Source: Edwardsiella piscicida (lineage in GTDB: Bacteria; Pseudomonadota; Gammaproteobacteria; Enterobacterales; Enterobacteriaceae). From it: DNA of 64,000 nucleotides. Location: contig NZ_MPNU01000001.1 of NCBI RefSeq assembly GCF_001896205.1, positions 425,050 through 489,049 of the forward strand, in the 5' to 3' direction. A program made the translations under genes and the position numbers. The stretch's first letter is position 1, and every line of letters begins with the position of its first letter. The notes under the pieces are model-generated. The model was not told the DNA's origin. It did no database searches and was given only the letters and a program-made list of their open reading frames with translations. Below, piece by piece: positions 18,555-26,983 of the stretch.

Positions 18555-19250
18555 TTAGCAGTCTTCAACGATCAGATAGGCGGCGTTTACCGGTCCGTGC
18601 ACCCCGACGACCTTAATCAGCTCGATATCTGCGGTCGAACTGGGTCCTCCGATCAGGTTGATGCAGGATGGCATCCGCTCCCCCCGCTGCGCGCGCTGGT
18701 GTAGCAGGCTGGCCAGCTGCGCCACCCGCGGTAGAATGGTGCTCTTACGCAGCACAAAGACGGAGGACTCCGGCAGCAGGCTTAGCGCCCGCCCGCGCAG
18801 CGCCGAAGAGAACAGCACCACGCCGCCGGACTCGGTTAGCCCATATTCGGCGTAGACTACGCCAACCTTGGCCTGCTCCGCCATACGCAGATTCTCTGCG
18901 CCGAGCGCCGGATCCCATACCGTCGCCGGACACTCTCTCACCAGCGTTTCGGTGATCCCCAGCTGCGCCAGGCGTTGATCCCCGCTGACGAGGGTTGGCG
19001 TCTGGCCATAGCGCTGGCACAGGTGCAGCGCCGCTTGGGCGGCCTCGGCCTCGCTGCAGCGCTCACAGTGCGCCAGCATCACGTTGCTAGCGACGTCGAT
19101 AAAGGCGTCGCAGCGCTGCTGTGGGCTGAGCTCTGTCAGACGGGTTTGGGCATAGTCATTGATGGGCTGGGGCCGAGGCTGTGGAGTATGACGGACTTCG
19201 CGCCCCAGCTGGCGGGCGATCGTGGCCAGAAATTCATCGCGATTATTCAT
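18555..19250 (-). CDS. lutC: L-lactate utilisation protein LutC (LUD domain)
   Basis: A 231-residue LUD-domain protein (E. coli YkgG/LldG type), with the family motif around YAEYGLTESGGVVLFSS and a C-terminal INLIGGPSSTADIELIKVVGVHGP segment. LutA, LutB and LutC together oxidise L-lactate to pyruvate at the inner membrane, independently of the flavin enzyme LldD. The start codon overlaps the lutB stop by one base (TAATG), so translation is coupled. It is the last gene of lutP-lutA-lutB-lutC. Confidence 0.92.
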   Translation of the reverse strand: MNNRDEFLATIARQLGREVRHTPQPRPQPINDYAQTRLTELSPQQRCDAFIDVASNVMLAHCERCSEAEAAQAALHLCQRYGQTPTLVSGDQRLAQLGITETLVRECPATVWDPALGAENLRMAEQAKVGVVYAEYGLTESGGVVLFSSALRGRALSLLPESSVFVLRKSTILPRVAQLASLLHQRAQRGERMPSCINLIGGPSSTADIELIKVVGVHGPVNAAYLIVEDC

Positions 19251-20671
19251 TATTTATTCCCCTGCGCCTTGTGCTGTTTAAACCAACTGCGGAAGCTCTC
19301 GCCATCGGCCTGCGGCAGATCGCGCGCGGCGGTCCACTCCGCCAGCGCCCCAGCGTTGATGGGCGCCTTGCCGCCTTTAATGAACCAGCTGGCGGCCCTG
19401 GCGCCGGCGATCATGCCGACCTTCCACAGCCCAGGGTGGCTGTTGGCATAGGTAAACAGCCGGGTCGCGCGCTGCTCCGCCTTCGGCGGCAGGCCGGCTT
19501 CGACCATGGCCTGACGATGACGCAGGATCAGTTTGGAGAGCGGGATATTGACCGGGCAGACGCTGTCGCAGGCGGTACACAGCGAGCAGGCGTAGGGAAG
19601 ATCCTTAAAGTTCGCATAACCGCCCAGCAGCGGTGAGATCACCGCCCCAATCGGTCCCGGATAGATGGAGCCGTAGCCGTGACCGCCAATGTGACGATAG
19701 GCCGGACAGGTGTTCATGCAGGCGCCACAGCGGATACAGCGTAGAACGGCGCGGAACGGCGAGCCGAGAATGCTGGAGCGGCCATTATCGACGATCACCA
19801 GGTGGAACTCCTGTGGACCGTCAAGGTTGTCCGCCTCGCGCGGGCCGGTCAGCCAAGTGTTGTAGCCGGTCAGTCTGGCGCCGACCGCGCTGCGCGCCAG
19901 CATGGTGATCAGCACATCCACCTCTTCGAAGGTGGGGGCAATGCGCTCCATCCCCATTACGGCGATATGGGTCGGCGGCAGGGTCGTGCACATCCTGGCG
20001 TTGCCTTCGTTGGTCACCAGACAGACCGAGCCGGTTTCGGCGACGGCAAAGTTACAGCCGGTGACGCCGATGTCGGCGCTGAGGAAGTCCTGGCGGATCT
20101 TCTGACGGATAAACAGGGTCATCGCCTCCGGCGTCTCTGGCCCGTCGTATCCCAGAGTCTCATGCAGTACCCGACGGATCTGGGTGCGATCCTTGTGGAT
20201 CGCGGGCACCACCACGTGGGAGGGCGGATCTTGATCCAGCTGCAGAATGTATTCGCCCAGATCGGTCTCCACCACCTGGATTCCCGCCTGCTGCAGCGCG
20301 TGGTTCATGCCGATCTCTTCGGTGACCATCGACTTGGCTTTCACCACCTTTTTGGCGTTTTTGGCCTGAGCAACCTGCAGAATGTAGCGGGTGGCGTCCT
20401 CTTTGGTCTTGGCAAAGTAGACCTTTCCGCCGTTCTCCGTCACCTTTTCCGCCAGCTGGTACAGGTAGGCGTCCAGGTTATCGAGCACGTGATCGCGGAT
20501 CTGTTCGGCGCGTTCGCGCCACTCATCCCAGTGCCCCAGCTCATCCACCATTTTTTGTCGGTTGGCGCCGATGCGCTCCTGGGCGTTGGCTACCGCCTTA
20601 CGCATGACCGCATCATCCAGTTGGAGCCGAATGCGATCCTTAAATTTTACATCGCTGGTTTTCAATGACAT
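19250..20671 (-). CDS. lutB: L-lactate utilisation iron-sulfur protein LutB
   Basis: 473 residues from the ATG at 20671 (MSLKTSDVK...). The frame is open farther upstream, but those residues belong to no known domain. An N-terminal LUD domain is followed by two [4Fe-4S] ferredoxin motifs (CIRCGACMNTCP and CSLCTACDSVCP, about 310-375) and a C-terminal DUF3390-type tail. The length matches E. coli YkgF (about 475). It is the electron-transfer core of the LutABC lactate-oxidising complex. There is an 11-base gap from lutA. Confidence 0.93.
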   Translation of the reverse strand: MSLKTSDVKFKDRIRLQLDDAVMRKAVANAQERIGANRQKMVDELGHWDEWRERAEQIRDHVLDNLDAYLYQLAEKVTENGGKVYFAKTKEDATRYILQVAQAKNAKKVVKAKSMVTEEIGMNHALQQAGIQVVETDLGEYILQLDQDPPSHVVVPAIHKDRTQIRRVLHETLGYDGPETPEAMTLFIRQKIRQDFLSADIGVTGCNFAVAETGSVCLVTNEGNARMCTTLPPTHIAVMGMERIAPTFEEVDVLITMLARSAVGARLTGYNTWLTGPREADNLDGPQEFHLVIVDNGRSSILGSPFRAVLRCIRCGACMNTCPAYRHIGGHGYGSIYPGPIGAVISPLLGGYANFKDLPYACSLCTACDSVCPVNIPLSKLILRHRQAMVEAGLPPKAEQRATRLFTYANSHPGLWKVGMIAGARAASWFIKGGKAPINAGALAEWTAARDLPQADGESFRSWFKQHKAQGNK

Positions 20672-20682
20672 GACATCCCCCC

Positions 20683-21402
20683 TTAACGGCTCATCAGCAC
20701 TTCGGCGATGTGCATCACCTTGACCGGTAGCCCTTCGCGCTGCAGGCGGCCGCCAATGTTGATCAGGCAGCTGATATCGGCGCCGATCAGATACTCCGGC
20801 TGGACCTCCATCATGTGGCTGACCTTCTCCTTCACCATCTCGCCGGAGATCTCGGCCATTTTTATGGAGAAGGTGCCGCCAAAGCCGCAGCAGGTTTCGG
20901 CGGCGGGGAACGGCAGCAGCTCTAGCCCGCGGACGTGGCTCAGCAGCGTCAGGGGCTCCTCGCGGACCTTCATTTTGCGCAGCAGGCTGCAGGAGGGGTG
21001 GTAGACCGCCCGTCCCGGCAGACGGGCGCCCACGTCCTGAACGCCGAGGGTATTGACGATAAAGGAGGTGAGGTCGACCATCCGGTTGGCGACGCGCTCG
21101 GCGCGCAGCGCCCACTCAGGCTCGTCGCTCAGGTAGCTGGGATAGCTCTTGACCGCATAGGTGCAGGAGCCCGCCGGCGAGATGATCGGGTCGTCGTTCT
21201 CCTCCAGCGCGCGGATCAGGGTCTTCATTCCCGGAATAGCATCCTTAACGTAGCCGCCGTTGATGGCCGGCTGGCCGCAGCATCCCTGCTTTTCCGGGAA
21301 GTGGACCGTACAGCCCAGCTGCTCCAGCAGCAGTACGCTGTCGCGCGCCATGCGCGACTTAAGGGCGTCTCCAAGACAGGTGACGAAAAAGTTGACGTTC
21401 AC
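20683..21402 (-). CDS. lutA: L-lactate utilisation protein LutA (cysteine-rich domain)
   Basis: 239 residues with two CCG cysteine-rich domains (..GCCGQPAINGGY.. about 41-50 and ..TCCGFGGTFSIK.. about 168-178), the heterodisulfide-reductase-type modules that bind an unusual iron-sulfur cluster in GlpC/HdrB/LutA proteins. First gene of lutABC, directly downstream of the lactate permease. E. coli homologue YkgE/LldE. Confidence 0.93.
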   Translation of the reverse strand: MNVNFFVTCLGDALKSRMARDSVLLLEQLGCTVHFPEKQGCCGQPAINGGYVKDAIPGMKTLIRALEENDDPIISPAGSCTYAVKSYPSYLSDEPEWALRAERVANRMVDLTSFIVNTLGVQDVGARLPGRAVYHPSCSLLRKMKVREEPLTLLSHVRGLELLPFPAAETCCGFGGTFSIKMAEISGEMVKEKVSHMMEVQPEYLIGADISCLINIGGRLQREGLPVKVMHIAEVLMSR

Positions 21403-21451
21403 GACAGAAAATCTCCATTGCAGAAAATAAAATATTATTTAATTCAATTGA

Positions 21452-23005
21452 TTAAGACATAAATAGGTAATAGACCAGACCGACCTTCAGCCCCAGAATA
21501 ACGATATAGGCGCAGCAGTACTTCAGGGTTCCGGACATGATGGCGCTGCCCTGGCCATCCATGCGGGTCGCCGAGACGGCAATGGCGATGCTCTGCGGCG
21601 AAATCATCTTGCCGCCGGTGGCCCCCGAGGTATTGGCGGCCGCCAGCCACAGCGGATCGACGTGCAGCTTTTCCGCCGCCATGGTCTGCAGCTTGCCAAA
21701 CAGCACGTTGGAGTTGGTGTCGCTGCCGGTGACAAAGGTCCCCAGCGCGCCGATGATCGGGGCGATAAACAGATAGCCGCCGCCGGTGACGTTAACCAGA
21801 GTCTGTGCCAGGGTGGCGATCAGCCCGCTGACGTCCATGACCGTCGCCATGGCGACGATAGCGCTGATGGCGATGATGGAGTTTTTCAGCTGCTTCACCG
21901 TGGCGACGAAAACCTGCAGCATCTGGCGCAGGGCGGCGCCCTGAATCACCCCGCCTATCAGGGTGGCGATGATGATCAGAACGCCTGGCGTCGCGATCCA
22001 GTCGATCTTCAGCTTCAGCACCTGGCCGTTGGCCAGCGGGAAGGGCAGAACGCTGGCGACCTGGGCGACGGTCGAGCGGATCGCCGGAAACAGCGGTGAG
22101 CACAGCAGAATGAAAATAAAGATCAGTAGGTAGATTGCGCAGGCGCGCAGCAGCTGTGGGGCGGAATAGCGGACGTTGCCCTTGAGATGGGCGCCGTCAA
22201 TGCGGTATTCGGCGGCGGTCTCGCCGCGCCGCGCCTTGGCCATCAGGGTGACAACGATCAGACTGACCAGGCTACCGGCAAAGGCGGGCAGCTCGGCGCC
22301 CAGCTTGATGGCGACCAGGTACTGCGGAATCAGGGTCGAGATGCCGCACAGCAGGGTCAGCGTGAAGACGCCGCGCAGGGCTTTGACACCGCCGCCGATG
22401 ATGGCGACGATGACAAACGGCAGCAGAATATTAAACAGGGCCAGCTGGGAGATGATGGTTCCGCTCAGCGCGGTGACCGGCAGATTGACCTGCTCAGCCA
22501 GAATCGAGACCGGGATGCCGACGGCGCCAAAGGCGGTCGGTACGGTATTGGCAACCAGCGAGGCGATGGCGGCCTTGAGTGGGTTAAAGCCCAGCGCGAT
22601 CAGGATCCCGATGGGGATAGCCACCGCCGTACCGTAGCCGGCGGCCGCCTCCAGGAAGCCGCCGAAGCACCAGGCGATCAGCAGAACCTGAATGCGCTTA
22701 TCGTCGCTGACGGCGGCCAGTACGTCGCGCAGGATGTCCATGCTGCCGGTCTTTAGCATCAGGTTATAGCTGTAGATAGCGCCCAGGATCACGATGACGA
22801 TCGGCCACAGTCCTTTTAAGGCTCCATAGATCAGCGCAGATCCCAGGGTTTGCAGCGGCGTATGCCAATACAGGCCGGTGACCGCCAGCGTCAGCGCCAG
22901 CGTGATCAGTACGGCGAGATGGATCGGGGTTTTCAGTTTCAGGATCAGGATGATCATGACAGCAAGCGGCAGGATACCCAGAAAAAATGGTAAGTATGCA
23001 GGCAT
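21452..23005 (-). CDS. lldP: L-lactate permease (LctP/LldP family)
   Basis: A 517-residue polytopic membrane protein with about 12-13 helices and the family signatures AWCFGGFLEAAAGYGTAVAIP and GSDTNSNVLFG. The ATG at 23005 is preceded by AGGGAA and is preferred to the TTG 15 bases upstream. It imports lactate (and probably glycolate) with protons. It is placed first in the operon with lutABC, so uptake and oxidation would be co-expressed. E. coli keeps lldP with lldRD instead. No LldR-type regulator gene is adjacent. Confidence 0.92.
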   Translation of the reverse strand: MPAYLPFFLGILPLAVMIILILKLKTPIHLAVLITLALTLAVTGLYWHTPLQTLGSALIYGALKGLWPIVIVILGAIYSYNLMLKTGSMDILRDVLAAVSDDKRIQVLLIAWCFGGFLEAAAGYGTAVAIPIGILIALGFNPLKAAIASLVANTVPTAFGAVGIPVSILAEQVNLPVTALSGTIISQLALFNILLPFVIVAIIGGGVKALRGVFTLTLLCGISTLIPQYLVAIKLGAELPAFAGSLVSLIVVTLMAKARRGETAAEYRIDGAHLKGNVRYSAPQLLRACAIYLLIFIFILLCSPLFPAIRSTVAQVASVLPFPLANGQVLKLKIDWIATPGVLIIIATLIGGVIQGAALRQMLQVFVATVKQLKNSIIAISAIVAMATVMDVSGLIATLAQTLVNVTGGGYLFIAPIIGALGTFVTGSDTNSNVLFGKLQTMAAEKLHVDPLWLAAANTSGATGGKMISPQSIAIAVSATRMDGQGSAIMSGTLKYCCAYIVILGLKVGLVYYLFMS

Positions 23006-23243
23006 AAATTTCCCTAACAAACGCAGATTAACATTATTGGTATGATGAATTATCGCGGTGTATTTATAACGTAAATGGTCGGTTAAAGCATATGGCTGGA
23101 TCGCTTCAGTTTAACAAATAGTTAAAATTTATGGTTATTAGCACTATTTTGTTTCTGAAGTGTGACGTTTGTTGCCGCTTGCGTGGCTATGGAGAGGCGG
23201 CCTGCCCGCCGAAGGCGCAGGCCGATACAGCGTTTGCGGGGAA
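23006..23243. promoter_or_regulatory. Upstream region of lldP-lutABC
   Basis: 238 bases between the lldP start and the epmB stop, both on the reverse strand. An AT-rich section (about 23020-23160) next to the lldP start should contain the operon promoter. I see no clear operator. Confidence 0.4.
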
Positions 23244-24272
23244 TTATTGCTGGCGCAGATGCAGATCCAGCTGGGTTTTGCTCGGTTCACCGCCGATTTC
23301 GCGGGTTAGGCGCGGTACCAGATAACCGGAGACCTGGGCCAGCAGCCCATGCATCAGGCGACGCGCCTCATCATCCGGCACCATAAAGTGGGCCCCGCCC
23401 TGCACCTTGTCTAGAACGTGCAGATAGTAGGGCAGAATGCCGGCGTCAAACAGCGCATTGCTCAGGGCCGCCAGCGTATCGGCGCTGTCGTTAACGCCGC
23501 GCAGCAGTACGCTCTGATTCAGCAGGGTCACGCCGGCCTGCTTCAGTCGCCCCATGGCCTCGCTCAGCGCTTCATCAATCTCATTGGCGTGGTTAATATG
23601 GGTGACCAGCACCATCTGCAGACGGGAGTCCGCCATACGTTGGCACAGCGCATCGGTCACGCGTGCCGGGATCACCACCGGCAGACGGCTGTGGATACGC
23701 AGGCGCCGGAGGTGCGGCAGCTGCTCCAGCTGGGTGAACAGCCAGTCCAGCTCGTGATCTTTGGCCATCAGCGGATCGCCGCCGGAGAAAATGATCTCAT
23801 CCAGCTCCGGGTGTTCACGCAGGTACGCCACCGCTCGCTGCCAATTGGCGCGGGTTCCCTGGTTTTCTTGATAGGGAAAGTGGCGGCGGAAGCAGTAACG
23901 GCAGTTGACCGCACAGCCGCCTTTGACCAACAGCAGCGCCCGATTTTGGTACTTGTGCAGCAGACCGGGAACGACGCTGTGCTGTTCCTCCAGCGGATCG
24001 GTGGAGAAACCGGGGGTTTCAATAAACTCGGCGGCGTCACTCATCACCTGGCGCAGCAGGGGATCGTTAGGATCGCCTCGGCGGATCCGGCTGATGAAGG
24101 CGCGCGGTACCCGCAGAGGAAACAGGCGACGAGCCTCGCAGCCTGCCAGCCACTGTGGATGGTCAGAAAGGCCCAACTGGGCCAGTAAGTCGGCGGGGTC
24201 GGTGACAACGTCGGCAAGTTGTTGCAGCCAATCTTCTCTCGGCTGCCCTTTTTGGGTTACAATATGTGCCAT
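23244..24272 (-). CDS. epmB: Lysine 2,3-aminomutase EpmB (EF-P modification)
   Basis: A radical-SAM enzyme of 342 residues, identical in length to E. coli EpmB. Start ATG 24272 (MAHIVTQK...); the open frame continues upstream over the efp start but is antisense. It carries the CxxxCxxC cluster motif (CAVNCRYCFRR), the GGDP motif (FSGGDPLMA) and C-terminal residues typical of lysine aminomutases. It converts (S)-alpha-lysine to (R)-beta-lysine, which EpmA attaches to elongation factor P. It is divergent from efp with about 40 bases between starts, as in E. coli. Confidence 0.95.
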   Translation of the reverse strand: MAHIVTQKGQPREDWLQQLADVVTDPADLLAQLGLSDHPQWLAGCEARRLFPLRVPRAFISRIRRGDPNDPLLRQVMSDAAEFIETPGFSTDPLEEQHSVVPGLLHKYQNRALLLVKGGCAVNCRYCFRRHFPYQENQGTRANWQRAVAYLREHPELDEIIFSGGDPLMAKDHELDWLFTQLEQLPHLRRLRIHSRLPVVIPARVTDALCQRMADSRLQMVLVTHINHANEIDEALSEAMGRLKQAGVTLLNQSVLLRGVNDSADTLAALSNALFDAGILPYYLHVLDKVQGGAHFMVPDDEARRLMHGLLAQVSGYLVPRLTREIGGEPSKTQLDLHLRQQ

Positions 24273-24314
24273 TTTTTTGGCTAAGCTACCAAGTAAATTA
24301 TTCAGAGGGCCTTT

Positions 24315-24881
24315 ATGGCAACGTATTCTAGCAACGATTTCCGCTCCGGTCTTAAAATCATGATGGACGGTGAACCTTACGCCGTTGAATCCAGTGAATT
24401 CGTCAAACCGGGTAAAGGCCAGGCCTTTGCCCGCGTTAAGCTGCGCCGTCTGCTGACCGGCAAGCTGATCGAAAAGACCTTCAAGTCGACCGATAGCGCC
24501 GAAGGCGCCGACGTGATGGATGTGAACCTGACTTACCTGTACAACGACGGTGAGTTCTGGCACTTCATGAACAACGAGACCTTTGAGCAACTGGCTGCCG
24601 ATGCCAAAGCCGTTGGCGACAACGCTAAGTGGCTGCTGGATCAGGCCGAGTGCGTGGTTACCCTGTGGAACGGCCAGCCTATCGCGGTTACCCCGCCGAA
24701 CTTCGTTGAGCTGGAAATCGTTGAGACCGATCCGGGCCTGAAAGGGGATACCGCCGGTACCGGCGGTAAGCCGGCAACCCTGACCACCGGCGCGGTGGTT
24801 AAGGTTCCGCTGTTCGTTCAGATCGGCGAAGTCATCAAGGTGGATACCCGCTCTGGCGAATATGTCTCCCGCGTGAAGTAA
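24315..24881 (+). CDS. efp: Elongation factor P
   Basis: 188 residues, closely matching E. coli EF-P from end to end. The acceptor lysine for beta-lysylation is Lys34 in the loop ..VKPGKGQAF... EF-P binds between the P and E sites and relieves ribosome stalling at polyproline. The three modification-pathway genes epmB, efp and epmA are all in this window. A strong terminator follows. Confidence 0.97.
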   Translation: MATYSSNDFRSGLKIMMDGEPYAVESSEFVKPGKGQAFARVKLRRLLTGKLIEKTFKSTDSAEGADVMDVNLTYLYNDGEFWHFMNNETFEQLAADAKAVGDNAKWLLDQAECVVTLWNGQPIAVTPPNFVELEIVETDPGLKGDTAGTGGKPATLTTGAVVKVPLFVQIGEVIKVDTRSGEYVSRVK

Positions 24882-24895
24882 TCCCTCTCGCTGAA

Positions 24896-24924
24896 GAAAA
24901 CCGCGCCTGGCGCGGATTTTTTTT
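24896..24924 (+). terminator. Terminator of efp
   Basis: CCGCGC/GCGCGG hairpin with a three-base loop followed by a run of eight T. Confidence 0.9.
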
Positions 24925-25009
24925 GCTCATCGCGGCGCATGGCGTTCCCATCATCTGCCGGGAAGGGTATGGTAGAGAAACACCTGGGGATGCCGCCTAC
25001 GGCTCCTCC

Positions 25010-25055
25010 TGTGCGGGACGACCCGCACATGCCGCTTTTTTCAGGGACGCCCCTG
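25010..25055 (+). promoter_or_regulatory. Likely guanidine-II (mini-ykkC) riboswitch upstream of sugE
   Basis: Two short hairpins in tandem: TGTGCGGG-ACGA-CCCGCACA (25010-25029) and CAGGG-ACGC-CCCTG (25042-25055), 12 bases apart and 19 bases before the sugE start. Guanidine-II riboswitches consist of exactly two such stem-loops with ACGR tetraloops that kiss through their CG bases, and they control sugE/gdx guanidinium exporters. The first loop fits. The second has C in the fourth position, outside the consensus. Confidence 0.75.
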
Positions 25056-25074
25056 CCCGTCGTTGGACACCATC

Positions 25075-25392
25075 ATGTCTTGGATTGTATTGCTGATAGC
25101 CGGCCTGCTCGAAGTGGTCTGGGCCATCAGTTTAAAGTATTCCCATGGATTTACCCGTCTGTGGCCCAGCGTGGTTACGCTGCTGGCGATGGCCGCTAGC
25201 GTGCTGCTGCTGGCCCATGCGATGAAAACCCTGCCAGCCGGTACCGCCTATGCGGTCTGGACCGGCATTGGCGCCGTCGGCGCTGCGATCATGGGGATTG
25301 TCCTGCTGGGCGAGTCGGCCAGCCCTCTGCGTCTGTTGAGCCTGGGGCTTATCCTCTGCGGGATACTGGGGCTTAAGTTTAGCCACGCTTAG
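25075..25392 (+). CDS. sugE: Guanidinium exporter SugE/Gdx (SMR family)
   Basis: A 105-residue small-multidrug-resistance protein with four helices, starting [17 protein letters not shown] with the essential membrane Glu (Glu13), and the [14 protein letters not shown] motif of the family. It nearly matches E. coli SugE in sequence and length. Gdx proteins export guanidinium in exchange for protons as antiparallel dimers. The upstream riboswitch candidate fits this role. The ATG at 25075 is chosen over TTG 25063 on homology. Confidence 0.93.
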   Translation: MSWIVLLIAGLLEVVWAISLKYSHGFTRLWPSVVTLLAMAASVLLLAHAMKTLPAGTAYAVWTGIGAVGAAIMGIVLLGESASPLRLLSLGLILCGILGLKFSHA

Positions 25393-25418
25393 CGCCCGCC
25401 GCGCGGATGCGGCCCCAT

Positions 25419-25446
25419 AAAAAAAGCCTCCCGCAGGAGGCTTTTT
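25419..25446. terminator. Bidirectional terminator between sugE and frdD
   Basis: AGCCTCC/GGAGGCT stem with a CGCA loop, flanked by A run on the left and T run on the right, between convergent genes. Confidence 0.85.
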
Positions 25447-25460
25447 CGTCACAGGGCGGA

Positions 25461-25820
25461 TTACAGGGTAAAGATCCCGATCAGCGCCACTACGCTCAGA
25501 ATGGCCGCCAGGCCATAGAATACCCAGCTGGCTGCCGGCACGTGGATCTTCAGATCGTGCATCATGTGATGCAGACGGTGCAGACCACACCACAGCGGCA
25601 GAATGATCATCAGCAGCCAGAAGATACGGCCAATGATGCTCTGGCTGAAGCTCAGGGCGCGCTCAAAGGTCAGCGCATCCGGGAACATCCCCAGCGGCAG
25701 CAGAATACCGACGATCAGGATCACGGCCGGCGCGAAGATAGCTCCCCACATACCGCCTGCGCCAAACAGACCCCAAAAAACCGGCTCGTCAGAACGTTTG
25801 TAGACTTTATTGTTCATCAT
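25461..25820 (-). CDS. frdD: Fumarate reductase membrane anchor FrdD
   Basis: 119 residues with three membrane helices, matching E. coli FrdD ([18 protein letters not shown]..., ..[21 protein letters not shown]). With FrdC it anchors FrdAB and forms the menaquinol site. Start ATG 25820 (MMNNK) or 25817; both lie behind AGGAG. Last gene of frdABCD. Confidence 0.96.
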   Translation of the reverse strand: MMNNKVYKRSDEPVFWGLFGAGGMWGAIFAPAVILIVGILLPLGMFPDALTFERALSFSQSIIGRIFWLLMIILPLWCGLHRLHHMMHDLKIHVPAASWVFYGLAAILSVVALIGIFTL

Positions 25821-25833
25821 GCATTCTCCTCGG

Positions 25834-26232
25834 TTACAGCAGGGCCAGGCCCAGAACCACCACGGTAGCGACGATAGTGACAACCCACAGCGCCTTGATA
25901 ATCGGTGCCGGGCCCATCTTCTCATCGTTTACCACGATGTTGGCCGCCTTCGGCGCCAGCTCAAACCAGGTCTTGGTATGCAGCACGGCCAGCAGCAGGG
26001 AGATGATATTGAGGACCAGTACCAGCGGGTTTTGCAGGAAGGCAACGAAGCTTTCCCAGCCTGCGGCACCGTCTTTCAGCGAGAATACGCCGTAGATCAG
26101 CACAATGCTGAACCAGACGTTTTCCAGCGCTGAACTTTCGCGCAGCATGTAGAACTTATAGAAACCCAGCTTTTGCCACCAGTTGGATGACATACCCCGC
26201 ACATAGGGTTTGCGTTTGGTTGAAGTCGTCAT
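25834..26232 (-). CDS. frdC: Fumarate reductase membrane anchor FrdC
   Basis: 132 residues, three membrane helices, starting [21 protein letters not shown] as in E. coli FrdC (131 residues). It binds menaquinol together with FrdD and passes electrons to the iron-sulfur subunit. Thirteen bases from frdD and 16 from frdB. Confidence 0.96.
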   Translation of the reverse strand: MTTSTKRKPYVRGMSSNWWQKLGFYKFYMLRESSALENVWFSIVLIYGVFSLKDGAAGWESFVAFLQNPLVLVLNIISLLLAVLHTKTWFELAPKAANIVVNDEKMGPAPIIKALWVVTIVATVVVLGLALL

Positions 26233-26248
26233 TGCAATCGAGTCTCCC

Positions 26249-26983
26249 TTATTGCGGTTTCAGCATTGCGATCATGAAGTCTTTGGCACTTTCTACCTTG
26301 CCCTGCTGGATGGCCGCAGCCGGATCCACGTGTTTCGGGCAAACTTCAGAGCAATAACCGACGAAGGTACAGCTCCAAACACCGTTTTGGGTGTTCAGTA
26401 CCGGCATACGCTCTTTCTTACCGTGGTCGCGGTTGTCCAGGTTGTAGCGGTGAGCCAGGGTGATCGCGGCCGGGCCGATGAACTCCGGATTCAGACCAAA
26501 CTGCGGGCAGGCGGCATAGCACAGGCCACAGTTGATGCAGCCGGAGAACTGATGGTATTTCTCCATCTCCGCCGGGGTCTGCTTGTTGGTACCGTCTTCC
26601 GGTTTGCGATCGTTGCCGATGACGTACGGTTTGATCGCTTCCAGGCTCTCGATAAAGTGGGTCATATCGACCACCAGATCGCGCTCAACCGGGAAGTTGG
26701 CCAGCGCCTCAACGCGCATCCCGTTCGGGTGGTCGCGCAGGAAGGTCTTACAGGCCAGTTTCGGTACGTTATCGACCATCATCCCGCAGGAGCCACAGAT
26801 AGCCATGCGGCAGGACCAGCGGAAGGAGAGGTCTGGCGCCAGATTGTCCTTCACATACAGCAGGGCATCCAGCAGGGAAGTGGTGTCATCATACGGCACC
26901 TCGTAAGTCACAAAGCGCGGCTCGGCATCCTGTTCCGGGTTGTAGCGCATGACTTCCATTTTCAGGTTTTTCATCTCAGCCAT
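26249..26983 (-). CDS. frdB: Fumarate reductase iron-sulfur subunit FrdB
   Basis: 244 residues from ATG 26983 ([11 protein letters not shown]...), same length as in E. coli. The start overlaps the end of frdA by eight bases. Three cluster motifs are visible: [2Fe-2S] [10 protein letters not shown] (about 58-66), [4Fe-4S] [12 protein letters not shown] (about 149-159) and [3Fe-4S] [14 protein letters not shown] (about 205-217). It relays electrons from the quinol site to the flavin. Confidence 0.97.
   Translation of the reverse strand: MAEMKNLKMEVMRYNPEQDAEPRFVTYEVPYDDTTSLLDALLYVKDNLAPDLSFRWSCRMAICGSCGMMVDNVPKLACKTFLRDHPNGMRVEALANFPVERDLVVDMTHFIESLEAIKPYVIGNDRKPEDGTNKQTPAEMEKYHQFSGCINCGLCYAACPQFGLNPEFIGPAAITLAHRYNLDNRDHGKKERMPVLNTQNGVWSCTFVGYCSEVCPKHVDPAAAIQQGKVESAKDFMIAMLKPQ

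Noticed and set aside
24925-25009. ecnA/ecnB entericidin genes, expected between efp and sugE
   Set aside because: The gap is too short and shows no small lipoprotein frame.
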